Origin: JAVBLV01 sp031553195
GTDB lineage: Bacteria; Bacteroidota; Bacteroidia; Bacteroidales; P3
Length of the DNA stretch: 64,000 nucleotides
Reading direction: 5' to 3'
Assembly: GCA_031553195.1 (NCBI GenBank)
Contig: JAVBLV010000006.1
Location: 52,947 to 116,946 of the forward strand
Part shown: piece after piece, positions 19,302 through 26,968 of the stretch
How the letters are laid out: each line of letters starts with the position of its first letter
Position numbering within the stretch: position 1 is the stretch's first letter
Position numbers and translations under genes: made by a program
Notes under the pieces: generated by a model
Told to the model about the DNA's origin: nothing
Database searches by the model: none
Seen by the model: the letters and a program-made list of their open reading frames with translations, nothing else

Positions 19302-19455
19302 GCTTTCCGAAATCAAGGTGGTTATTTATTTGGGACTATCTATCTATCAAAATTGTCATTATCCCATTTGCATGTAGAATTTAGTCCAATCGTTTTATGT
19401 ATCACAAGTTTTAGAAATATGTTAGGTATAATCAGAATCTAATACAAATTTCCGG

Positions 19456-19861
19456 ACTATCATGGATCAGTGTAAAAAAAACAGGTGGAGATAATTTTTA
19501 ATGTTTCTATCATAATGGTAAGAATGTAATAGACTGCATTGTGATCTTTCTTTTGCGTCAAGGCAAAAGAAACAAAAAGTCAAGGCTGACGACAGGTATG
19601 CTAAAAAATCATTTGTTGCGGCTAAACAAAATAACTCGCCCGTCGACGCTGTTATTCCAACCCCTAAATAACAAACGCTGTCATGTTATTTTTCGAAAGG
19701 AGGCTTCGAACAGTATTTTGTTTTTAACGCCTCCTCTAATGATTTTTCTTAACGCCATCTGTCGCAGGCCGTTATTCCCTTACTCATCCTCTTTTGACTT
19801 TTGATATTCTCACTTAAATATTTTAGCTCTCCACCGGAATTTTACATTGATCCACTATCAT
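19456..19861. mobile_element. 390-bp non-autonomous element with inverted ends and 8-bp target duplication
   Basis: The element body is 19464-19853. Its left end GGATCAGTGTAAAA and right end, read in reverse as GGATCAATGTAAAA, are imperfect terminal inverted repeats of about 26 bp (both continue to CC[TG]GTGGAGA-like sequence). Immediately outside both ends lies the same 8-bp word ACTATCAT (19456-19463 and 19854-19861), a target-site duplication. There is no transposase gene: the longest frames are short and unlike any protein I know. A second copy starts at 63804 and runs off the window. An internal 10-bp hairpin (19547-19572) is described separately. Confidence 0.85.
19547..19572. other. 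invertible-looking hairpin inside the 390-bp element
   Basis: TTTCTTTTGC and GCAAAAGAAA flank the loop GTCAAG. In the second copy (63884-63909) the arms are the same but the loop reads CTTGAC, the exact reverse complement. Confidence 0.8.
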
Positions 19862-19895
19862 TAATACTACTCCCTTAACAAATTCTCATCCAAAA

Positions 19896-19929
19896 AGGAA
19901 AAGGGTAACCTTTCGATCACCCTTTTCCT
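19896..19929 (-). terminator. terminator after nrdJ
   Basis: Perfect 11-bp stem AGGAAAAGGGT/ACCCTTTTCCT with a 12-nt loop, about 60 nt after the nrdJ stop on the minus strand and followed by a T run in that direction. Confidence 0.8.
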
Positions 19930-19991
19930 AAAAAAATGCCTTTTTTCGCATTTATGCTATATTATCAAGATCTTACGTTTTTATAAATTTC

Positions 19992-22715
19992 TTAGCTGCA
20001 TTTAGACCATCCGCATTTAGCTTCGCATTCTTTACAACCTCCGGTATATACAATATTTGCTCCGCAATCAGGACATTTTTCGCCTTCCACCTCGGTGCCG
20101 TCTACTATATATTTTTTTAATGCACGAGTAACGCCATTTTTCCATGTAGTGATGGTATCCACATCGAAGTTTAACTTCGAAACAAGATCCACCACGCTAA
20201 GAAGAGGCATGCCATGACGAAGAATACCCGATATGAGTTTTGCATAATTCCAATATTCTTTGTTAAATAACCGGGAAAGGGCTTCGATAGTTACTTTATA
20301 TCCTTCTTTATCAAGAAACTGAAAATCATAACGAGCCTTTCCTTCTTCCTTGGTACGGATAACCCATCCTTTTTCTACCCAAGAAGGCAGCATAAAACTT
20401 TCTGCTTTACCGGTAAAAATTTCGTAAGGCCTATCATTATAAATACCTACCACTGCAATCCATTTCTCATTATCATTCTGAAAACGAATAATTTCAGCTT
20501 CTAACTTCTTTGGACGTTTAGGCGCATTCGTTTCTTTAAATTCATTTTCGCTTTCTTTTTGACTCGTGGGTATCAAAACGCCTGTACGCGAACCATCCCG
20601 ATAAATAGTCATTCCTTTGCATCCTGTTTCCCAGGCTGTTTGATAAATTTCGCTTACAACTTCTTCCGAAGTTTCTTTAGGAATATTTACCGTAACGCTA
20701 ATGGAATGGTCTACCCACTTTTGTACGGCTCCTTGCATTTTTACTTTGCTAACCCAATCAATATCATCCGAAGTCGCTTTATTATATGGAGATTGCTCTA
20801 CTAATTTTTGCAATTCGGCGTCTTTGTACGTCAAAACTTTAGAAATGTCATGTCCTGTAACTTCCAACCAATTTAAAAACTTAGGGTGAAACACATTATA
20901 TTCCTCCCATGAATCGCCTTGCGAATCGGTAAAGGAAATTTTTGCGTCTTTATCATTCGGATTTACTTTTTTACGACGTTTATAAGCAACCCTAAATACC
21001 GGTTCAATGCCAGAAGTAGTTTGTGTGCAAATACTAACGCTTCCCGTAGGCGCAATGGTTAATAACGCAATATTCCTACGCCCGTGCTCTTTCATGTTCT
21101 TGTATAATTCAGGCGAAGCTTCTTTCAATCGGAGAACAAATGGATTTCTTTCCTCGCGAGACGCATTATATAGAGGAAAACTTCCACGCTCTTTCGCCAT
21201 TTCGACAGAAGAGGCGTAGGCCGATAATGCCAGATTTTTATGTACGCTAACCGAAAAATCAGTCGCTTCATCCGTTCCATAACGAAGGTTCAAAGCCGCA
21301 AGCATATCCCCTTCGGCGGTAATTCCAAATCCTGTGCGACGACCTTCCAGGCATTTCAATTTAATATTTAACCATAAATTTTTCTCTACACGCTTAATTT
21401 CCTCATCTTCAGGATCTGCTTCTATTTTTTCCAGTATCTTATCAATTTTTTCCAATTCTAAGTCGATCAAATCATCCATTAGACGTTGGCCTTTCCGGAC
21501 ATGTTCTCCAAATAACTCAAAGTCAAACCGAGCATTTGGCGTAAACGGATTTTCGACATAGCTATATAAATTAATCGCTAATAAGCGGCAGCTATCGTAA
21601 GGGCATAAAGGAATTTCGCCGCATGGATTTGTCGATACGGTTTTAAATCCGAAATCAGAATAGCAATCCGATACGGATTCTTTAATAATCGTGTCCCAGA
21701 ACAGAACGCCCGGTTCCGCTGAATTCCAAGCATTATGTATTATTTTATTCCACAAATTCCGCGCATTAATTTCTTTTTTCATGACCGGATTGGAAGAGTC
21801 TACAGGATATTGCTGGGTATAAGGTTTATCGTCTCTAACGCATTGCATAAATTCATCGTCAACCCGGACAGAAACATTTGCTCCCGTAACTTTCCCCTGT
21901 TCCATCTTTGCATCTATAAAATTTTCAGAATCAGGATGTTTTATGGAAATACTTAACATTAAAGCGCCTCTGCGTCCACCTTGAGCAACTTCGCGCGTAG
22001 TATTGGAATATCTTTCCATGAAGGGCACAATTCCCGTTGAAGTTAAAGCGCTGTTTTTAACGGGGCTTCCCTGCGGACGAATATGAGATAGATCGTGTCC
22101 AACCCCTCCCCTTCGTTTCATCAATTGCACTTGTTCCTGATCAACTTTAAGGATTCCTCCGTATGAATCGGAATTGCCGGGATTGCCTATCACAAAACAA
22201 TTTGACAAGGAAACTATTTGAAAATCATTTCCTATTCCTGCCATCGGACTTCCTTGCGGAACAATGTATCTAAAGTCTTTTAATAATTGAAATATTTCAT
22301 CGGCAGACATTGGATTCGGATATTTCTTTTCTATCCTGGCAAACTCCTTAGCCAATCGATGATGCATATCGCCGGGAGTTAATTCATAAACATTCTCTCC
22401 GTCGCGTAAAGCATACTTATTCATCCATACATTAGCGGCCAAACTATCTCCATTGAAATATTCAGTTGATTTTGCCATGATATCATCTGTTTCATATGCT
22501 TTTAATTCCTTTGTCATTGCTTTTGTATGAATGGATTGTTGTGTATTTTTATTATTCAAATTAAACGCCGGGCTTTCCTGTTGTTGAATTTCATATTCTT
22601 CAAAACTCGGTTTATTTCGATTGTCCAACAATGTATTGTACATCGGTTTTTCTTGCTTCTGCTCGGATTTGTCCGATATTGTTTCATTCATTAAAGAAAA
22701 TAAATCTTGTTCCAT
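19992..22715 (-). CDS. nrdJ: adenosylcobalamin-dependent ribonucleotide reductase (class II)
   Basis: Converts ribonucleotides to deoxyribonucleotides with vitamin B12 as radical source, independent of oxygen. The 907-residue protein has an ~85-residue variable N-terminus, the ten-stranded barrel with NPCGEIPLCPYDSCR and NIALLTIAPTGSVSIC, and a C-terminal Cys-rich zinc-ribbon tail (CPDCGANIVYTGGCKECEAK, then CGWSKCS) that re-reduces the active site. It is monocistronic with a terminator downstream. I looked for a cobalamin riboswitch in the 310-nt gap upstream and saw none of its conserved core. No class I or III reductase is in the window. Confidence 0.95.
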   Translation of the reverse strand: MEQDLFSLMNETISDKSEQKQEKPMYNTLLDNRNKPSFEEYEIQQQESPAFNLNNKNTQQSIHTKAMTKELKAYETDDIMAKSTEYFNGDSLAANVWMNKYALRDGENVYELTPGDMHHRLAKEFARIEKKYPNPMSADEIFQLLKDFRYIVPQGSPMAGIGNDFQIVSLSNCFVIGNPGNSDSYGGILKVDQEQVQLMKRRGGVGHDLSHIRPQGSPVKNSALTSTGIVPFMERYSNTTREVAQGGRRGALMLSISIKHPDSENFIDAKMEQGKVTGANVSVRVDDEFMQCVRDDKPYTQQYPVDSSNPVMKKEINARNLWNKIIHNAWNSAEPGVLFWDTIIKESVSDCYSDFGFKTVSTNPCGEIPLCPYDSCRLLAINLYSYVENPFTPNARFDFELFGEHVRKGQRLMDDLIDLELEKIDKILEKIEADPEDEEIKRVEKNLWLNIKLKCLEGRRTGFGITAEGDMLAALNLRYGTDEATDFSVSVHKNLALSAYASSVEMAKERGSFPLYNASREERNPFVLRLKEASPELYKNMKEHGRRNIALLTIAPTGSVSICTQTTSGIEPVFRVAYKRRKKVNPNDKDAKISFTDSQGDSWEEYNVFHPKFLNWLEVTGHDISKVLTYKDAELQKLVEQSPYNKATSDDIDWVSKVKMQGAVQKWVDHSISVTVNIPKETSEEVVSEIYQTAWETGCKGMTIYRDGSRTGVLIPTSQKESENEFKETNAPKRPKKLEAEIIRFQNDNEKWIAVVGIYNDRPYEIFTGKAESFMLPSWVEKGWVIRTKEEGKARYDFQFLDKEGYKVTIEALSRLFNKEYWNYAKLISGILRHGMPLLSVVDLVSKLNFDVDTITTWKNGVTRALKKYIVDGTEVEGEKCPDCGANIVYTGGCKECEAKCGWSKCS

Positions 22716-23025
22716 AATTGATCCCGGTAATATTTTTTCGCAAAAGAGCGCAACATAAAATATAGCTGTATTTAAACTAAAGTTTTTGCTTTGATTTTCA
22801 AACAGCTAGATACAATATTAATTCAATGGTTTAGGCAAACGAAATTACAAACAGATAAAGAAATATCGGGAATTAGTTATTAACAACTCCAGCTTTTTAA
22901 ACGTAAAAAACTGAGTCAAAAGAAGAAACCAAACAATAAAAATTTTGTATTAACATCAACTCCATTTAAAGAATTCTTATTCATTGAATGTCTGTTAATT
23001 GAAACGAACTTTCTTTTATTACTTT
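22716..23025. other. non-coding gap upstream of nrdJ
   Basis: AT-rich, no gene and no clear consensus promoter. It must contain the nrdJ promoter and the end of the aminotransferase operon from the other side (both genes run leftward, so it is the 3' flank of the aminotransferase gene). Confidence 0.4.
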
Positions 23026-24180
23026 TTAGATTTTATTCAGGATTTCAGCGGCTTTTTCCATGGTTTCTTCTGTTTTGGCAAAACAAACCCGTAACACATG
23101 TTTATCCAGTTCGTTCATATAAAACGGAGACACCGGAACCGTCGCTACGCCAAATTCTTTGGTTAACCTGACGGCAAAATCCATTTCGTTTTCATTCGAG
23201 ATTTCACTGTAATCCAGTAACTGGAAATAAGTTCCTTTGCAAGGTAATATTTTGAAGCGGGAATCTTTAATCAGGTTGGTGAAGAAATCCCGTTTCCTTT
23301 GGTAGAAGTTTGGCAAGTCCAAATACTTTTGTGGATTTTGCAAATATTCCGCAACAGCCCATTGTGCAGGCGTATTAACAGCAAACATATCGAATTGGTG
23401 AACTTTACGAAATTCGACAGTTAGATTTTCAGGGGCCAATACATAGCCCATTTTCCAACCGGTAGTATGGAATGTTTTCCCGAATGAAGCGGTTATAAAA
23501 CTTCTTTCGGCCAATCCGGGGTACAAACAAACACTTTCATGGCGAATGCCGTCGAATATCAAATGCTCATATACTTCGTCGCTAAGCACAATAATATTGG
23601 TATTTTGAGTCAACTCATCCAACTGCTTTAAATCTTCAGGACTTAGTACAGCCCCGGTGGGATTGTGGGGAGAATTGACGACAATCATTTTAGTACGCGG
23701 ATTGATCGTACTTTTTACTTTTTCCCAGTTAATATGATAAGTTGGATGTTCCAGTTGAAGAGGTATGGGGATTCCGCCATTCATGATAATGGCGGGAAGA
23801 TAACTGTCATAGGCCGGCTCAAAGAAAATCACCTCGTCGCCCGGCTGAATCATAGCCGAAAAAATAGTATACAATCCTTGGGTAGCGCCTGCCGTAACAG
23901 TAATTTCTTTGTCGGGATGATAACTACGATTATAGGTTCTTTGGACTTTTCCGGCGATAGCAGACCGCAAAACCGGCTCGCCCGGCATAGGCGCATATTG
24001 GTTTTTCCCCTCTTTCATATATTTATGAACCAATTCTATCAATTCAGGGTCTACCGGAAAATTCGGAAATCCTTGCGATAGGTTAATGGCTCCTACTTCA
24101 TTTGCCAAACCCGACATGACGGCAAATATAGATGTTTTGGTATTGGGTAATTTTGATGTGAATGTTCCTTTGTAATTCAT
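23026..24180 (-). CDS. class I/II aminotransferase (YbdL/kynurenine-type)
   Basis: PLP-dependent fold-type I aminotransferase, 384 residues. Visible landmarks: NLSQGFPNFPVDPEL near the start, NSPHNPTGAVLSPED, LSDEVYEHLIFDG, and the PLP lysine in SFGKTFHTTGWKMGY. These are typical of the YbdL (methionine aminotransferase) and kynurenine aminotransferase branch. It lies 108 nt downstream of the DAHP synthase/chorismate mutase gene on the same strand; in Bacteroidales an aminotransferase in this position is usually part of the phenylalanine/tyrosine cluster, so aromatic amino acids are plausible substrates. Substrate choice is inference. Confidence 0.88.
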   Translation of the reverse strand: MNYKGTFTSKLPNTKTSIFAVMSGLANEVGAINLSQGFPNFPVDPELIELVHKYMKEGKNQYAPMPGEPVLRSAIAGKVQRTYNRSYHPDKEITVTAGATQGLYTIFSAMIQPGDEVIFFEPAYDSYLPAIIMNGGIPIPLQLEHPTYHINWEKVKSTINPRTKMIVVNSPHNPTGAVLSPEDLKQLDELTQNTNIIVLSDEVYEHLIFDGIRHESVCLYPGLAERSFITASFGKTFHTTGWKMGYVLAPENLTVEFRKVHQFDMFAVNTPAQWAVAEYLQNPQKYLDLPNFYQRKRDFFTNLIKDSRFKILPCKGTYFQLLDYSEISNENEMDFAVRLTKEFGVATVPVSPFYMNELDKHVLRVCFAKTEETMEKAAEILNKI

Positions 24181-24288
24181 GGTTTGTTACGTTTATACGG
24201 TTCTAACGTTTTAAATTCATAAAATGCAAAGTTATAAAGTTTATCACGTTTATAAGGCTTCTTTCTATTCCCTTATTCCTTTCTCCCT

Positions 24289-25380
24289 TTATTTCCTCTC
24301 TGAATTCAGGATTTGATTTTGTAGCCGTATAGATTCGGCATGGATCTGTTCCATGATTTTTTTCACGAATTCGGTATCTAAGCCCGTTTCCTGCGCTACA
24401 TGCAAACGATCTTCCAACATCTGACTCCAACGTTTTAATTGAAAAACAGTCATGTTATGTTCTTTTTTGTATTGAATCATTTCTTTGGAAACTTCCATGC
24501 GCTGATTGAGGATGCGAATAAGTTCTTTGTCTAATGTATCGATGTAACTTCTAAAAGTATATAAATCAGATTCTTTTGCGTTATTGTCTGTACTTGTTCG
24601 TATAACCAACTCCGAAAGAATATCTTTTAGCTGAGTTGGAGTTATTTGCTGGTCGGCATCAGTTAGCGCTTCTTTCGGATTGGGATGAACTTCTATCATC
24701 AAACCATCGAAATCCAAATCCATCGCCGTTTGTGAAATGGGTTTCAGCAAAGGAACCGATCCGCCGATATGACTGGGATCGCACAACAAAGGTAAATCCG
24801 GGGCTATACGCTTTAATTCTATCGGAATCTCCCAACAAGGATCATTCCGGTACATACTGCTGGCAAATATATGAAACCCGCGATGAATGGCAATCAACTG
24901 ACGGCTTCCGCTTGCATAAAAACGTTCAAAAGCGCCTACCCAGAGCTTGATATCAGGATTCATGGGATTTTTTATCATTACGGGAATATCCACTCCTTTT
25001 AACGCATTTGCCAATTCCTGAATGGAAAAAGGATTTCCGCTGGATCTGGCGCCAATCCAGATCATATCGATACCAGCTTTTAAACAAGCTTCGATATGTT
25101 TTGTAGTGGCAACCTCCACGCAAAACTTAACAGGATTTTTTTTCTTTATTTCTTGTATCCATTCCAGACCTTTTTCCCGGACGCCTTCAAATCCGCCGGG
25201 CCGCGTACGGGGTTTCCATATTCCGCAACGGATTGCTTGCACTTCGGGTATCGCTTTCAAATCTTCAACAACGGTATTCAATTGCTCAAAGCTTTCCACG
25301 CTGCAAGGTCCGGCAACAATATAAGGCGTTTTATTATTTGATTTTTCGCGGATAGGTTCTAATTGAAAGTTAACAGTCAT
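24289..25380 (-). CDS. bifunctional DAHP synthase/chorismate mutase
   Basis: Fusion of 3-deoxy-7-phosphoheptulonate synthase (residues 1-265; AGPCSVES, KPRTRPGGFEG, IAIHRGF, LLCDPSHIGG) with an AroQ-type chorismate mutase (about 270-360; YIDTLDKELIRILNQRMEVS, then YKKEH). It commits carbon to the shikimate pathway and converts chorismate to prephenate. In other Bacteroidales this fusion is flanked by prephenate dehydratase, an aminotransferase and prephenate dehydrogenase; here only the aminotransferase follows, so pheA and tyrA must be elsewhere. Confidence 0.95.
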   Translation of the reverse strand: MTVNFQLEPIREKSNNKTPYIVAGPCSVESFEQLNTVVEDLKAIPEVQAIRCGIWKPRTRPGGFEGVREKGLEWIQEIKKKNPVKFCVEVATTKHIEACLKAGIDMIWIGARSSGNPFSIQELANALKGVDIPVMIKNPMNPDIKLWVGAFERFYASGSRQLIAIHRGFHIFASSMYRNDPCWEIPIELKRIAPDLPLLCDPSHIGGSVPLLKPISQTAMDLDFDGLMIEVHPNPKEALTDADQQITPTQLKDILSELVIRTSTDNNAKESDLYTFRSYIDTLDKELIRILNQRMEVSKEMIQYKKEHNMTVFQLKRWSQMLEDRLHVAQETGLDTEFVKKIMEQIHAESIRLQNQILNSERK

Positions 25381-25384
25381 GCTT

Positions 25385-25555
25385 TTTAATTATTGAAGGA
25401 TTGAATCATTGAATGACAGAGGGATTGAATCATTGAAGGGGGTGAATGACTGGAGGATTGAAAAGTTTATAGTTTATAAAGCTAAATATCGTCTTTCATT
25501 CCTCATTGCTAATTCCTCATTACTAGCTACTCATTGTTTTGATTTTTCCCATTTC
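25385..25555. repeat. AT-rich intergenic repeat phrases
   Basis: Words such as gattgaatcattgaa (three times) and cattgctaattcctcattac fill the gap between the LuxR-type regulator and the DAHP synthase gene. No gene is seen. Confidence 0.6.
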
Positions 25556-25578
25556 CTTATTATCTTATTCCCTAAAAT

Positions 25579-26169
25579 CTATATATCATGCACATCTACC
25601 AGTTTATTAATAATGGCATATACCGTAAGTCCGGCGGGGCTATGAATGCCTAACTTACGACTGATATTACGACGGTGGGTGATTACCGTATGAACCGAAA
25701 TATTCAGATATTCTGCAATTTCTTTGTTGCTTTTCCCTTTAACAAGGGTTCCCACAATGTCTTTTTCGCGTTCGCTCAATTCTTCGTTTTCGACAATTTC
25801 AGGATTTTTCTTCAACATTTGACGAAAAGATTCGGAAATTTCGAAAAAAGAATCGCCCATTTTTATCACTGCATCAAAATTCTGAAGATATTGTTTATCC
25901 ATCAACGAAGATACAAAAGCCGCCAAAAAAGTCGTCTTTTTCAATCCCAATAACTCTTTGGGAGATTTTCCGGAAATAAACCCGAGCAATGCGGGATTGA
26001 TGACAACGATATCTACGGGATAACCTGTTATTTGATCTTTCAATGCCACAGAATCATTCCATTCGAATACTTTATCGACGAAAGAAAGGTTGTTCAACGC
26101 AAACAACAACCCTTTCCGCAAAATATATGAAGGTTCCGCTATAAATACATTCTTTTTACTTTTAGGCAT
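25579..26169 (-). CDS. LuxR-type regulator with degenerate receiver domain
   Basis: 196 residues from the ATG at 26169, which overlaps the end of the hemerythrin gene by 8 nt; a longer in-frame start at 26211 is possible. The N-terminal half has a receiver-like fold pattern but the phosphoacceptor position is Asn58 (IVVINPALLG) and the acidic pocket keeps only Glu12, so phosphorylation is unlikely. The C-terminal half is a normal LuxR helix-turn-helix (LSEREKDIVGTLVKGKSNKE, then ISVHTVITHRRNI). Translational coupling to the hemerythrin gene suggests the two proteins act together, for instance in oxygen, NO or iron sensing (inference). Confidence 0.87.
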   Translation of the reverse strand: MPKSKKNVFIAEPSYILRKGLLFALNNLSFVDKVFEWNDSVALKDQITGYPVDIVVINPALLGFISGKSPKELLGLKKTTFLAAFVSSLMDKQYLQNFDAVIKMGDSFFEISESFRQMLKKNPEIVENEELSEREKDIVGTLVKGKSNKEIAEYLNISVHTVITHRRNISRKLGIHSPAGLTVYAIINKLVDVHDI

Positions 26170-26905
26170 CTTGCTTCGTTGTTTTAGTAACGTGTTTCGA
26201 CTTGAGTTCATTTTCTATATCCTCTACTAAAGGAATTAGCACCTTGTCTTCGATAAAGCAATGGTTATTCAAGTCTTCTTCGCAAAGATACAAGTCGAAA
26301 AGCATGTTCGTCAGTATATAATTATTTTCCGGCGGAAAAGTAATATATTTGATGACAAGACTTTTTAAATCAGTAAGTTTCTCTCTTATGTTGCTGTGCC
26401 TTGATTCGAAAACAGCCAATGAAAATCCTTTCGGACGTATTCCTTGCAAAAGATTATCGATATAAGGAAAAACGATTTTATTTTCATAGCTCATATGTTC
26501 ATAAACTTCTGCAACATATTGCTCAAAAAAACTTGTAATCGCCGAACGTTTTACTTTATCCAGGCCAACAAGACTTTCCTCTAATTTTTTCCCTATATCG
26601 GGCAGTCGTTTTTCCAAAAAATACACATGGGAATTCCTTAAGTATTTCAATACAGATAAAGGATTCAATGATTTAAACGATTGCTGTCCGAAAAAATCGG
26701 GATTAGAAAGCAAGGTCGCTATGTAGATAAAACAATCAGTATCTACTCCGGACTGTTCGCAGGTTTCGCGCACAGTTTTTTCGCCAAATCCCAATGAAAT
26801 CTCAAACCGGTTTAATACCAATAAAATATGGCAATCCAAATCAATCAAATCTGCCATTTTACTATCCGCCTCTATTTGCTGAATAGGTATTTGTCGTGAA
26901 TGCAT
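26162..26905 (-). CDS. hemerythrin-domain protein
   Basis: 247-residue cytoplasmic protein. A short N-terminal domain (about 18-75) resembles the ScdA/RIC N-terminal module in layout but lacks its CC motif. The rest is a four-helix hemerythrin-like domain with di-iron ligands in the right order: NSHVYFLEKRL, HMSYENKIVFPYI, ESRHSNIREKL and NNHCFIEDKVLIPLVE (His, HxxxE-type, His, HxxxE-type). It could bind O2 or NO, or repair iron centres. It precedes and overlaps the LuxR regulator and follows ccsBA by 63 nt, placing it in the cytochrome/iron locus. Confidence 0.87.
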   Translation of the reverse strand: MHSRQIPIQQIEADSKMADLIDLDCHILLVLNRFEISLGFGEKTVRETCEQSGVDTDCFIYIATLLSNPDFFGQQSFKSLNPLSVLKYLRNSHVYFLEKRLPDIGKKLEESLVGLDKVKRSAITSFFEQYVAEVYEHMSYENKIVFPYIDNLLQGIRPKGFSLAVFESRHSNIREKLTDLKSLVIKYITFPPENNYILTNMLFDLYLCEEDLNNHCFIEDKVLIPLVEDIENELKSKHVTKTTKQDA

Positions 26906-26968
26906 AAGCCCTCCGCTATTTAATTAATTGAAGGATTGAATCATTGAAATTGAATTTCAGATAATTTT

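Noticed and set aside
19541..19804. Open frame inside the 390-bp element
   Set aside because: It spans the hairpin and repeat region of a non-coding mobile element and has no protein-like features.
22716..23025. Cobalamin riboswitch upstream of nrdJ
   Set aside because: I could not find the conserved B12-box core on the minus strand.
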